Of a DNA stretch of 64,000 nucleotides, positions 52,786-61,900 are shown piece after piece. Source of the stretch: Paenibacillus puerhi (lineage in GTDB: Bacteria > Bacillota > Bacilli > Paenibacillales > NBRC-103111); the NCBI RefSeq assembly GCF_009846885.1, contig NZ_WUWM01000027.1:24700-88699 (forward strand). The letters run 5' to 3'. The notes under the pieces were generated by a model, which worked only from the letters and a program-made list of their open reading frames with translations, searched no databases and was not told the origin of the DNA. How positions within the stretch are numbered: position 1 is the stretch's first letter; each line of letters starts with the position of its first letter. The position numbers were made by a program, and so were the translations under genes.

Positions 52786-53811
52786 TCACAAGCGCTTGCC
52801 TTCTCCGCAGGACCCGCGGAGCACGATATGCGTATCCAGCATAACGGACGCCGGCACAACCGGCTTATGATGGATGAGATCCGTAATCATCCGTACGCAG
52901 GCGCCCGCCATCTCCTCAACGGGCAGATGCACCGTGGACAAGGGGGGGATCGTGTAGCTCGCAACCTCATCGTCATCGTGACCGATGACTTCGATATCCT
53001 GCGGAACCCGTATGCCGCAGTCATGCAAACCTGAGAGTGCTCCCACAGCCATCTGATCGCTGATGACGAATAAAGCCGTCGGCAGCGGCTTCTCTTGCTG
53101 CATCAGACGACGAGCTGCCTCATATCCCCCGCGTTCGGAAAAATCCGCAGCTAACCGATGCTCCGGCTTCATCTCCAGCCCCAGCTCGGCGACCTTGGCC
53201 AGAAACCCTTCCTTGCGCAGCCGAATCGCTGCCGATGACACATCCGGCACTAGCATCCCTAGGCGGCGATGTCCTCGGGCCGCGAACAGCTCCGCCACCG
53301 CTTGTCCGCTGGCATAGCTGTCGACATTGACCGAAGCATATTTATCCGAGCTCCGTTGGTACAGCACGACGGGCACGTTCAGCTCCGTCTGCTCCAGGTA
53401 ACGTTCATCCTCCTCCGTCGGATTGGCAATGATCGCCCCGTTGAACCTCGTGCCCGTCACCAGGCTGCGAACATCGCACAGGCCCGAACCGGCAAACGGT
53501 TGAATCAGCAGTTCATATTCGTCTTCTAGCCGGGAGAGCTCCTTCTGCAGGCCCTGCAAAAACCGGCTCATCAGCACGGCACGGGTATCCAGCGCCCAAA
53601 ACAGAGCAATAATCGGAAGCACCTTCTCTCCCCCGCTGCGCAGACGTCTTGCCGAAATATTCGGCTGATAGTGAAGCTCCCGGGCCGCTTCCCTGATCTT
53701 TTGCTGCGTAGCGGCGGATATGCGATATTGATCTCCCTTGCCGTTCATCACCAGCGACGCCGTCCCTTGGGATACACCCGCCAGACGGGCTATTTCTTTA
53801 ATACTCGACAT
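52786..53811 (-). CDS. LacI-family transcriptional repressor, probable fucI regulator
   Basis: 341 residues from ATG 53811 (SD GGAGGC). The LacI helix-turn-helix is SSIKEIARLAGVSQGTASLV with the hinge ISARRLRSGG, followed by a periplasmic-binding-like sensor (FNGAIIANPTEEDERYLEQ, ALFVISDQMAVGALSGL, IEVIGHDDDEVASYTIPPLS). Its own promoter carries the same operator as fucI, so it probably represses both and responds to a sugar such as L-fucose or D-arabinose. Today the two are 2.3 kb apart because of the repeats and the IS. Confidence 0.9.
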   Translation of the reverse strand: MSSIKEIARLAGVSQGTASLVMNGKGDQYRISAATQQKIREAARELHYQPNISARRLRSGGEKVLPIIALFWALDTRAVLMSRFLQGLQKELSRLEDEYELLIQPFAGSGLCDVRSLVTGTRFNGAIIANPTEEDERYLEQTELNVPVVLYQRSSDKYASVNVDSYASGQAVAELFAARGHRRLGMLVPDVSSAAIRLRKEGFLAKVAELGLEMKPEHRLAADFSERGGYEAARRLMQQEKPLPTALFVISDQMAVGALSGLHDCGIRVPQDIEVIGHDDDEVASYTIPPLSTVHLPVEEMAGACVRMITDLIHHKPVVPASVMLDTHIVLRGSCGEGKRL

Positions 53812-53856
53812 CGGCTTGCCTCCGGTTGGTTCTCTCATTCGATGGATACTAAATTT

Positions 53857-53902
53857 GCTAATACGTTTTACTTATCTTACTTGGAGGACCCTGAAGTGTC
53901 AA
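53857..53902 (-). promoter_or_regulatory. promoter and operator of the lacI-type gene
   Basis: TTGACA (53897-53902), a 17-bp spacer and TAAGAT (53874-53879) on the minus strand. The operator GCTAATACGTTTTACT lies at 53857-53872, directly after the -10, as at fucI. Confidence 0.75.
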
Positions 53903-53964
53903 ATAGGGAATACAACGGCTTCAGATCCATCAAGTCCTTGGCCTAATGCTGTCATACCACGAAA

Positions 53965-53999
53965 AAAAGCTGATGCCTTGTGCCCTGGCATCAGCTTTT
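53965..53999 (-). terminator. terminator of the siderophore-binding protein gene
   Basis: A 13-bp stem AAAAGCTGATGCC (53965-53977) with 53987-53999, then seven U on the minus strand. Confidence 0.85.
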
Positions 54000-54017
54000 C
54001 TACATGACGTAGAGCCG

Positions 54018-55031
54018 TCATGATTTAACTTCGAAATGAACGGCCAGCTCATCCAGCAGCAGATTAGCCGCTTTATAGCCGCCTGCCGTATTCCAGATCG
54101 ATTCTTTGACCTCGAATACCTTGTTCGTCTTGGATACGTTCAAGTTCTTGAACAAAGGATCGTTCTGCCACTCTTGGGCTACTTGGCTAGCATCCGTCTT
54201 CCCTTCCGTGTTGGAAACAAAGTAGAACATCACGTCTCCATCCATGCTCGGAATATTTTCTTTCGTCAACACTTCGACGAAGGAATCCTTATCCTGTGAG
54301 GCCGGACGGGCAATGCCAAGCTGGCTGAGCAGGACTCCCGAGAAGGTTTGCTTCTGATAGATCCGCACCTGAGAAGGCGAGAAGCGGACAATCGATACCT
54401 TAGTCGCCGCTTTGGTCCCCAGCTTGGCCTTCACTTCTTCGACACGCTTATCGAAGGCAGCCATCGCCTTCTCGCCTTCTTCTTTCTTATTCAGAGCCTC
54501 CGCATACAGCTTGAAATTAATCTTCCAATCTCCGCTCAAATTAGCGGCGAACACGGTCGGCGCAATCTGCTTCAGCTGCTCATAGATTTTCTCCTGTCTG
54601 ACCTTGTTGCCGATAATCAGATCCGGCTTGAGACTTGCGATCAATTCGATGTTCGGCTGCAGCTCATCGCCAACGACCGTAACGTCCTTCATCTCCGCTT
54701 TGATGTGATCGTACCACGGCTCTCCGCTCCAGGATTGGACGGCGCCTACCGGCTTGACGCCGACGGTCAGCAGAGCCTCGGTCCCTTCATTGGTCAGGAT
54801 CACGACCCGCTTGGGCGTGCCGGTTAACGTCGTTTCGCCCATAGCGTGCTTGATCACTCGCGGGGCTTCCGCAGCGGCCGGCTCCGTCTTTGGAGCTTCC
54901 GTCTTCGAGGCCGGAGCAGTGGTAGTCGGAGCTGCCTCTTGACCATTGCCTGCGCAGCCTGCGACAACCAACACCATGAGGGCCATCGCCAGCAGCATGG
55001 ATAAACGGGTGAACTTAAACAAGGAATGCAT
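54018..55031 (-). CDS. iron-siderophore ABC transporter substrate-binding lipoprotein (FecB/FhuD type)
   Basis: 337 residues. Signal peptide with lipobox VAGC (Cys26), a Thr/Ala/Pro/Lys linker (28-57) and a class III binding fold: GTPKRVVILTNEGTEALLTVG, VGDELQPNIELIASLKPDLII, QLKQIAPTVFAA and a C-terminal lobe with SIVRFSPSQVRIYQKQTFSG. It captures a ferric siderophore. The divergent permease genes form the rest of the importer. Dual Fur boxes in the shared promoter region support iron control. SD GGGGAGAG precedes the ATG. Confidence 0.92.
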   Translation of the reverse strand: MHSLFKFTRLSMLLAMALMVLVVAGCAGNGQEAAPTTTAPASKTEAPKTEPAAAEAPRVIKHAMGETTLTGTPKRVVILTNEGTEALLTVGVKPVGAVQSWSGEPWYDHIKAEMKDVTVVGDELQPNIELIASLKPDLIIGNKVRQEKIYEQLKQIAPTVFAANLSGDWKINFKLYAEALNKKEEGEKAMAAFDKRVEEVKAKLGTKAATKVSIVRFSPSQVRIYQKQTFSGVLLSQLGIARPASQDKDSFVEVLTKENIPSMDGDVMFYFVSNTEGKTDASQVAQEWQNDPLFKNLNVSKTNKVFEVKESIWNTAGGYKAANLLLDELAVHFEVKS

Positions 55032-55074
55032 GGTATTCTCTCCCCTAAACGATATAATCTGTTTCTAATCAAAT

Positions 55075-55187
55075 GATATTGCGAATCATTATCAATTGAA
55101 ATATAAGGTAAATCTTTCATACTGTCAATCCTTAATTGATAATGAGAATTATAATCATTGACAAACTACCGATCTATCTCATACTAT
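55075..55187. promoter_or_regulatory. divergent promoters with two Fur boxes
   Basis: Minus promoter: TTGACA (55123-55128), 17 bp, TATATT (55100-55105), with a Fur box at 55075-55093 (16 of 19 to GATAATGATAATCATTATC) just after it. Plus promoter: TTGACA (55158-55163), 18 bp, TACTAT (55182-55187), with a Fur box at 55138-55156 (16 of 19) just before it. Both genes should be repressed by Fur with iron. Confidence 0.8.
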
Positions 55188-55225
55188 TTTTAAGGGTATA
55201 TCCCGCTACTTCCCAATCGAAATGA

Positions 55226-56245
55226 GTGAATGGCTTGGCTCTCTTCCGAAATCCTTTTATGCTGAAAACGCTCGGCCTTGCTGCGGGCCTTATCCTTCTT
55301 CTGCTCGCTTTGCTCGCCAGTATTCTATATGGCCATCAACAATTCGGCATCCGCGATCTATGGCTGGCCTACACCCAATTCAACGGCTCCAACGAGCATC
55401 TTATACTCACCCATACCCGCGTCCCCCGGGCCATCGTAGCGGCTATGGTCGGAGCAAGCCTCGCGGTAGCCGGAGCCGTCATGCAGGTGATCACGAAAAA
55501 CCCCATTGCCTCCCCCTCTATTTTCGGGGTCAACGCAGGGGCCGTTCTATTTATCGTCATCGGACTTGCCTTCTTCGGCTCGGCGCTAACGATGAGCAGC
55601 ATGATCTGGATCGCCTTCCTCGGCGCATCTGTCACCGCATTATTCGTCTACCTGCTTTCGCTCCAAGGAGGGGCCCGCTTCGAGCCTGTCAAGCTGACGT
55701 TGGCCGGCGCCTCCGTAGCCGCCTTCGCCTCGGCCGTTACATCGGGCATTATTTTGATCCGGAAGGATTCCCTGGAAACCGCCCTGTTCTGGATGATCGG
55801 CTCCGTCTCAGGCAGGCAGCTGGAGCATCTGCTTATCGTGCTTCCCTACATGATGATCGGCTGGGTGATCGCTATGGCGCTTTCCGGCTCCTTGAATATT
55901 ATCGCTTTGGGCGATGATATCGCCAAAGGACTCGGCCAGCGGCTCATGCTCGTTCGAGCTTTAGCTGCAGCCGTCATCGTCCTGCTGGCCGGAAGCTCTG
56001 TCGCTGCCGCGGGACCTATTGCCTTCGTCGGCTTGATCGTCCCCCATCTGTGCCGTTCCTTCATAGGCAACGACCATCGCTGGCTGCTGCCCTATTGCGC
56101 CTGCATCGGCGCCCTGCTGCTCGTAGCCGCGGATGTAGCGTCGCGCTTCATCATCATTTCCAAAGAAGTTCCGGTAGGAGTCGCTACGGCGCTGATCGGG
56201 GTTCCTTTCCTGATACATGTGGCGAGAAGGAGTAATCATGATTAA
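55226..56245 (+). CDS. iron-siderophore ABC transporter permease (FecCD family), first subunit
   Basis: 339 residues from GTG 55226; the SD is weak and a start at an ATG 11 codons later cannot be excluded. About nine helices and FecCD words: THTRVPRAIVAAMVGASLAV, GAVMQVITKNPIASPSIFGV, GPIAFVGLIVPHLCRSFIG. It makes half of the membrane channel with the next gene and overlaps it by 8 nt. Confidence 0.9.
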   Translation: MNGLALFRNPFMLKTLGLAAGLILLLLALLASILYGHQQFGIRDLWLAYTQFNGSNEHLILTHTRVPRAIVAAMVGASLAVAGAVMQVITKNPIASPSIFGVNAGAVLFIVIGLAFFGSALTMSSMIWIAFLGASVTALFVYLLSLQGGARFEPVKLTLAGASVAAFASAVTSGIILIRKDSLETALFWMIGSVSGRQLEHLLIVLPYMMIGWVIAMALSGSLNIIALGDDIAKGLGQRLMLVRALAAAVIVLLAGSSVAAAGPIAFVGLIVPHLCRSFIGNDHRWLLPYCACIGALLLVAADVASRFIIISKEVPVGVATALIGVPFLIHVARRSNHD

Positions 56246-57239
56246 ACGTCGAAAAAGCCATTCGATATCCATCCTGACGATACTTATCCTCATCGCGCTA
56301 TGCCTATCTGTCCTCAGCTTGTCGCTGGGGAGCGTACGGATTCCCGTACGCGAAGTCGTCTTATCCCTGATAGGACAGAACACAGGAAGCAGCGACTTGA
56401 TTCTGATGCAGTTCCGGCTGCCTCGTATTGTAGCGGCTCTGCTCGTGGGAGCGGCCCTGGCTGTGTCGGGCGCTCTGCTTCAAGGGGTGATCCGCAATCC
56501 GCTGGCCGCCCCCGACCTGATCGGCGTGACGGGTGGCGCTTCCGTTGCCGTGGTCGCCTTCATGACGATATTTACAGGCAAGTACAGCATCCATTGGATA
56601 CCTTTCATTGCCATTATAGGCGCATTCATCGCTGCCGCGGTTAATTATGGACTGGCCTGGAAACGCGGGGTGTCCCCCTTCCGGCTCATTTTGATCGGAA
56701 TCGGCATATCTACCGCTATGGGCGCGCTTACGACTTATTTGCTCATCAGCGGACCGGCCTATTTGGCTGCACAGGTTTTGAACTGGACGACGGGCAGCAT
56801 CTATGGGACAAGCTGGAAGCATATCGGGGCCTTATGGCCTTGGGTATCGCTTTTTATCCCGCTCTCCATGCTCTATGCCAGAGAGCTGAACATTCAATCC
56901 CTGGGGGAACCTGCGGCCGTCGGGCTGGGAAGCCGGCTCCAGCTCAGCCGATTGGTTGTCCTTTGCTACACGGTAGCGCTAGCCGGCGCTGCGGTAGGCA
57001 TCGCGGGCATGATCTCGTTCATCGGCTTGCTGGCTCCCCATATCTCCAGAAGATTGGCCGGCAACTCGTACTATCAGTTGATACCCGTATCAGCTCTGGT
57101 AGGCGGTATCATTCTTTTAGTAGCCGACCTGGCCGGAAGAATGTTATTTCAGCCGCTGGATATTCCGGCAGGGGTATTTACCGCAGGCATCGGCGCTCCC
57201 TTTTTCATGTATTTGCTGTTCAGGCGCAGGTCCTCATAG
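56238..57239 (+). CDS. iron-siderophore ABC transporter permease (FecCD family), second subunit
   Basis: 333 residues from ATG 56238, with GAAGGAG 6 nt upstream. FecCD words: LMQFRLPRIVAALLVGAAL, LLQGVIRNPLAAPDLIGVTG, GMISFIGLLAPHISRRLAG. Pairs with the preceding permease. No ATPase gene follows, and the next genes are unrelated, so the importer must use an ATPase encoded elsewhere, as is common for such lone permease pairs in Bacillales. Confidence 0.9.
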   Translation: MIKRRKSHSISILTILILIALCLSVLSLSLGSVRIPVREVVLSLIGQNTGSSDLILMQFRLPRIVAALLVGAALAVSGALLQGVIRNPLAAPDLIGVTGGASVAVVAFMTIFTGKYSIHWIPFIAIIGAFIAAAVNYGLAWKRGVSPFRLILIGIGISTAMGALTTYLLISGPAYLAAQVLNWTTGSIYGTSWKHIGALWPWVSLFIPLSMLYARELNIQSLGEPAAVGLGSRLQLSRLVVLCYTVALAGAAVGIAGMISFIGLLAPHISRRLAGNSYYQLIPVSALVGGIILLVADLAGRMLFQPLDIPAGVFTAGIGAPFFMYLLFRRRSS

Positions 57240-57443
57240 GCCGCGCCTGTAGTCCGGGACAACCTTCACCTAGCTCCAGCCGTGCATCGTATGCTTGAAT
57301 TTCTTGGCCATCTGCGCCGTATACCTGCCGTTCCACCAGCCTCATCGGTTCCCTCGGGTAATCCTTCTATTCATTCGGCCGATCTCTCTTCACCTGCCGC
57401 ATTCGGCTGCTTCCTTGCCTTTGCGGCTCCTCCCGGCATCAGC

Positions 57444-57839
57444 TCAGTCATAGACGACCTCGGTCCCCGCAATCAAATCGTGAAGCGAGCGCTTGTCATC
57501 CCTGGCAGCGACCATCACGATACTGATGATAAGCCCCAATCCCAGCGTTAATCCGTACACAACCCCGGCTACCACATTGCGCAGCAGCATAGTCCCCAGC
57601 CCGGGCGGCGAACCATCCAGCTTCGCGATGCGAATACCGCACAGCCGCTTACCTACCGTATATCCCCTCCAGAAGACAGGAACAAGCAAGGAATACAGGA
57701 AAGATAGAACATTCGTCAGCTGCTTCTCGCCGCTCCCTCCCTCGCCTAATAATGAGGAGATAATGGCCAAAGGAACCGCAATAATCAACGCATCCAATAA
57801 TAACGCGCCAAGCCTTATCCAAAATCCCGCCTGCATCAT
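57444..57839 (-). CDS. RDD-family membrane protein
   Basis: 131 residues with three to four hydrophobic segments. The N-terminus WIRLGALLLDALIIAVPL contains the conserved Arg and Asp of RDD proteins, and the end has VGKRLCGIRIAKLDG and RSLHDLIAGTEVVYD. Function unknown in general; some members act as ion or osmolyte transporters. GGGGGTG precedes ATG ATG; either Met may be used. It is convergent with the permease genes and divergent from the PadR gene. Confidence 0.85.
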   Translation of the reverse strand: MMQAGFWIRLGALLLDALIIAVPLAIISSLLGEGGSGEKQLTNVLSFLYSLLVPVFWRGYTVGKRLCGIRIAKLDGSPPGLGTMLLRNVVAGVVYGLTLGLGLIISIVMVAARDDKRSLHDLIAGTEVVYD

Positions 57840-57943
57840 GGCACCCCCTTATGATACCGTCCATTATATTCGCTATCCATCCAGGTTATACCGTTTCGAT
57901 AATGAGATGCTGCCGAACCTTAACAAGGAGGCCGTTAACCTTC

Positions 57944-57972
57944 TTGACAATTGATAAAAAGCGAATTATTAT
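57944..57972 (+). promoter_or_regulatory. promoter of the PadR-DUF2812 pair
   Basis: TTGACA (57944-57949), a 17-bp spacer and TATTAT (57967-57972). Confidence 0.75.
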
Positions 57973-57982
57973 ATCCATATTA

Positions 57983-58019
57983 GATATATCCATTATGGAT
58001 ATATCGAGTGTCGATATAT
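57983..58019. promoter_or_regulatory. overlapping palindromes, probable PadR operators
   Basis: GATATATCCAT (57983-57993) is followed after one base by its exact complement (57995-58005), a perfect 23-bp inverted repeat. It overlaps ATATATCGA-gtg-TCGATATAT (57999-58019). Both sit directly after the -10 of the promoter at 57944, which is where a repressor would act. PadR-type regulators are known to bind AT-rich palindromes with ATAT half-sites. Confidence 0.75.
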
Positions 58020-58044
58020 TATTTTTTACTTAGGAAGTGATCGA

Positions 58045-58392
58045 TTGTCCAGAGCCAATTCGCTTCAGATGGACCAGTTGACAGACTCAGCCTATTACAT
58101 TTTACTTGCGCTGCTTTCCCCCAAGCACGGATACGCCATCATGAAAGAGATCGAAGAGCTGACCGAAGGAGAAGTGAAGATCGGTCCGGCTACACTCTAC
58201 ACGCTCATCAAGAAAATGCAAGAAACGGGCTATATTCTGCTGGATGACGACAAGGACGAACGTCGTAAAACGTACCGTGTCACGGAGAAAGGAAGGGCAA
58301 TCGTCGTAAGCGAGGTACAACGCAGATTGAGAATGGCCCAGCACGGAAGGCTTGTCCTTCAATCGATAGAGGAGGAATCCAAAGATGGCTAG
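58045..58392 (+). CDS. PadR-family transcriptional regulator (short type)
   Basis: 115 residues from TTG 58045, with AGGAAGTGATC upstream. Winged helix with YYILLALLSPKHGYAIMKEI, GPATLYTLIKKMQETGYI and DERRKTYRVTEKGRAIV. This is the short PadR subtype without C-terminal domain extension. It overlaps the DUF2812 gene by 8 nt, a pairing that recurs in Firmicutes, and probably represses its own operon through the palindromes upstream. Confidence 0.9.
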   Translation: MSRANSLQMDQLTDSAYYILLALLSPKHGYAIMKEIEELTEGEVKIGPATLYTLIKKMQETGYILLDDDKDERRKTYRVTEKGRAIVVSEVQRRLRMAQHGRLVLQSIEEESKDG

Positions 58393-58936
58393 ACAGACAC
58401 GCTATATGGGCTCGGCAGGACTGGCATTTGCCGAGTATCGGGAAATGAACAAATTAAGTAAGCTCTCTGAGCAGGGATGGTTTCTCGAAAAATTCGCATT
58501 TTTTGGATACAAGCTCCGTAAAGGAACGCCTCGCAAGCTGATCTATTGCCTCGACATACGCTCGTTAGAGGCAGATGAACGCAGCGGCTATATGGATATT
58601 TTCGAGGCTGGGGGCTGGCGGCACGTATGCTCGGCGGGAGACCTCCATATATTTGCTGCGGAACCAGGGACGGAATCGATCTACACTGATCACAGCACCA
58701 CCTATGAGAAATACATGCGCGCCCTCCGCTCCTTCAAAGCCCTCATGCTCGTCATGCTCGCAGTTACCGCGGCCGGGCTAGGCATTTCCTATATGGCAGA
58801 GGAGGTTTGGAGCCACGATACGGCCCGCCTTATCTCCATTGTCGCCCTGTCCGTCAGTTCCGCACTTCTCGTGCCTTCCGTTATGGTGTACACCGCTTAT
58901 TGGCTAAGGGTCAGGAAGCTGCGCTCCCGAATATAG
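58385..58936 (+). CDS. DUF2812 membrane protein
   Basis: 183 residues. The N-terminal half is the soluble DUF2812 domain (LSEQGWFLEKFAFFGYKLRKG, KLIYCLDIRSLEADER, AGGWRHVCSAGDLHIFAAEPG) and the C-terminal half has two helices (LMLVMLAVTAAGLGISYM and ISIVALSVSSALLVPSVMVYTAYW) and a basic end. GGAGGAATCC precedes the ATG. Function unknown; genes of this family are usually next to PadR regulators, as here. Confidence 0.85.
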   Translation: MARQTRYMGSAGLAFAEYREMNKLSKLSEQGWFLEKFAFFGYKLRKGTPRKLIYCLDIRSLEADERSGYMDIFEAGGWRHVCSAGDLHIFAAEPGTESIYTDHSTTYEKYMRALRSFKALMLVMLAVTAAGLGISYMAEEVWSHDTARLISIVALSVSSALLVPSVMVYTAYWLRVRKLRSRI

Positions 58937-58957
58937 GGCCTCCGAAAGCGACAAAAA

Positions 58958-58981
58958 GCCGCAGGAAGCTTCTCCTGCGGC
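58958..58981. terminator. hairpin between DUF2812 and the surface protein gene
   Basis: GCCGCAGGA (58958-58966) pairs with 58973-58981. TTTTTG follows on the minus strand, so it mainly ends the large gene at 58997. Confidence 0.75.
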
Positions 58982-58996
58982 CTTGTCTATCCTTCC

Positions 58997-61900
58997 TTAT
59001 TTCACTACGTTAACCGTAATCGTCTCGCTAAACGTGCTGCCTGAGCCATTGACCAGCTCGGCTTTGTACTCATACTTGCCCGGCTGTCGGCCGGTGAGAG
59101 CCGTCACGGCTTGCTGTGCGGCCGGCGATGCCACCGCAAGCGGCTTGGTTTCGATCAGTTGACCGTTCTCATAGAGCCGGTATTCCGAGCCATTCGTGCC
59201 CCACCACATGTTCATCGTGATCTGGTAGCTGCCATCGCCATCCCAGTTATCCTGGGACAGGACAGGCTTTGCCGGTGAAGCGTCCGTAACGGTAACCGTA
59301 TGCGGCTGGCAAGGCGTCGAGCCGCTGTCATTGATCAGCTCGCAGGTATACGTGTACTTGCCATTGACGCGGTCGGCTACTGCTGTCTTCGCCACCTGAG
59401 CGGAAGGAGTCGCTTCGGTCAGACTGGTCGTGTTGATCAGCGTGCCATTTTCATACAAGCGGAATTCGGAGCCGTTAGTGCCCCACCACAGATTCATGGT
59501 GATCGTATAGCTGCCGTCGCGCAATCCGTCCTGACCGTTGTCGTCAGAGAGCACCGCTTGACCGGGTGCACCGGCTGTGGATGGTTTGGTCACCTTGAAG
59601 GTGAAGCTTTTCTCCGCTACATTGCCGGCCGCATCGGCGACACGGTATTCGACGGTATGCGTACCCGGTCCGAGATCCTTCGCGGGCCGGGACGTTCCGC
59701 TGCTGATCTCTTGCCCATTAAGCAGCAGCTTTTGCTCCGCCACTCCGGACAGCGTGTCCGTAACGGCCAGGTCGAAGGTTACGGTTTCGGTATCCTTCAC
59801 ATCGCCTACCGGCTTTCCGGATTGCGTCAGCGTCGCAGCAGGCGCCGTGGTGTCAAGCTTTACGATCACGGACTTTGCGGCCTCTTGATTGCCGGCCTTG
59901 TCCGTCGAATAATATTGAACCGTGTTCGTGCCCTCCTGGTCAAGGACGAACGGCCCCTTGTATTCAACTGCGGCTTCTCCATTCACCGAATAATACGTGC
60001 TGACAGGTAGGGAATCGGCTTCCTCAGCCGTCAGCGCTACCGTCACATTCCGGTTAAACCAGCCGTTTGCATTAGCCGTATGGGATAAGGAGGCGGTCGT
60101 AACCGGAGGCGTAGTGTCGGCTTGAGCCGAAAAATCGCCAAGTCCGCGCGGCTTTAACTGATAAATCCCCTTGAAAATAGCCGAGACCCCTTTCACACTG
60201 ACGACCTGGCCTTCTTGATAAGGGAAATCCGCTTGCGACAGCCCTGTCCGGACATCTACGCGTACATGGTTGCTGACCGTCCCTTGTACCGCATCGAACT
60301 CGAACGAGCCGGCCGGTGCCGCACTTACGATATTCCGGATGGTCACCTCGCGAAGCTCGACCAATTGACCTTGGTTAGCATCATGGATGGATGCGACCTG
60401 CACCGCAGCGGGCACTGGCGCGGTTCCCGTTTTCTCGATGGAGACAGGCTCGATCAGCTCCAGCTCCGTGTTATAAATGGCCAGTGGCGCGGTAATTTTA
60501 ACGACGTCTCCCTGATGAAAACCGCTCAGACTCTGAAATACATAGATGCCGCCGGTCGCGTCCTGCAGGTAAAAGGCTTGTCCGCCGAATGCCCCCGGCT
60601 CCGTCGTGACGACGCCTTCTACCGTGACGACCTTGCCCTCTGCTTGGCTGCGGGCTTCCGCCACCGTAATCTTGGCCGGGATCGGGCCCTCTTCGGCCGG
60701 AAGCGGCTCAGCCGGCACATTGGCAAGCGTTACGCTGTTGGTGAGCAGATTGGTGCCATTCTGCCTCAGCCGGAGGTTAGCCGCACCGCTGGTGCCTGGC
60801 TTAACCCGAACGGTGAGATCCTTATAGCCCCGCCCTTGGCTGTTGGAGGTTACACTGAAGGCCGAGCTATACCCATAAGCGGTCGGCCATGTGCCATCCG
60901 CATTCTGGACCAAAGCCACCTGCGTACCGCCGGTCAAATAAATACCTGCACTGAAGCCGGATACCGTAGTATTCGCCGGCAAGTTGTCAACGACGACACG
61001 GATCTGAAACTCCTGCGCATTCGGCAGCTGGGCTTGATGCACGAAGCTGTAGGAGGCGTTCGCACTGGAGGCCGGTCCGCCGTAGGAGCCTGCCTTGAAG
61101 GTCGAACGATCCCACCACTTGTAGCCCGCGGCCGGTGCCGACCAAGGCTCAGCCTGCGGCTCAGTCGAGGCTTCGGGGGCTTCGAACGGCAGCAGCGCCG
61201 TTGGCTGATCAAGCTGAAGTCCCGCAACCTGCGTTAAGCTGGTGTAGCTTTCCTTCTTGGACAGCCAATTGACCGTATTGACGAGCAGCACCGCATCATC
61301 CTGCTCCTTAAAGCCGTCGTACGTCGTCTTCCGGGCACCTGTTTCTTCGCGCAAATATTTCGGCGTCGCATCCTCAACCGGCGAAGAGTCGCCGATAAAA
61401 GCCGCTTTTCCCGCGCCGACCTTGCTGATGGCTACATAGGGACCTTCGGCTACGCCGCCGCCATTGTACACCCCTTGATCGACCGCATTCGGCCATGCCG
61501 CGTTCGTTTGGGGCAAATAGACGATTCCCTTCGCCTTGGTCGGGTCGATGATCGCGAGTGTCGAGCCGGCATGCATCGCCACGTGGGATACGCCTGCGGT
61601 TATGCCTAGCGCTTGAGCAGGCGATACGATGTTATTCGCCGTAATGTCACCGAGCGCATTATAGCGGAAGCGGACGCCGAACTTCGTCCCGAGCCAATCG
61701 GAGCTGGCTACGTCCTGCATCGCAGCGGAGTTCCTTTCCTCCGTGCTCATGCCCTTGGCCGGATCGGTCCAAGCCCCGCGCCGGTAACCGTTGATTGCTT
61801 CAGAGCCGTCCCAGCGGTTTTTATTGCGGTCGGCATTGTAATGATCCCCGATAAAAAAGATAGCGCCGCCTTCCTGTACATAGCGTTCCATGGCCGCCTG

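Noticed and set aside
52589..52789. A 66-codon frame on the minus strand just after the lacI-type gene
   Set aside because: It runs through the terminator hairpin at 52665-52692 and has no SD; no similarity recognised.
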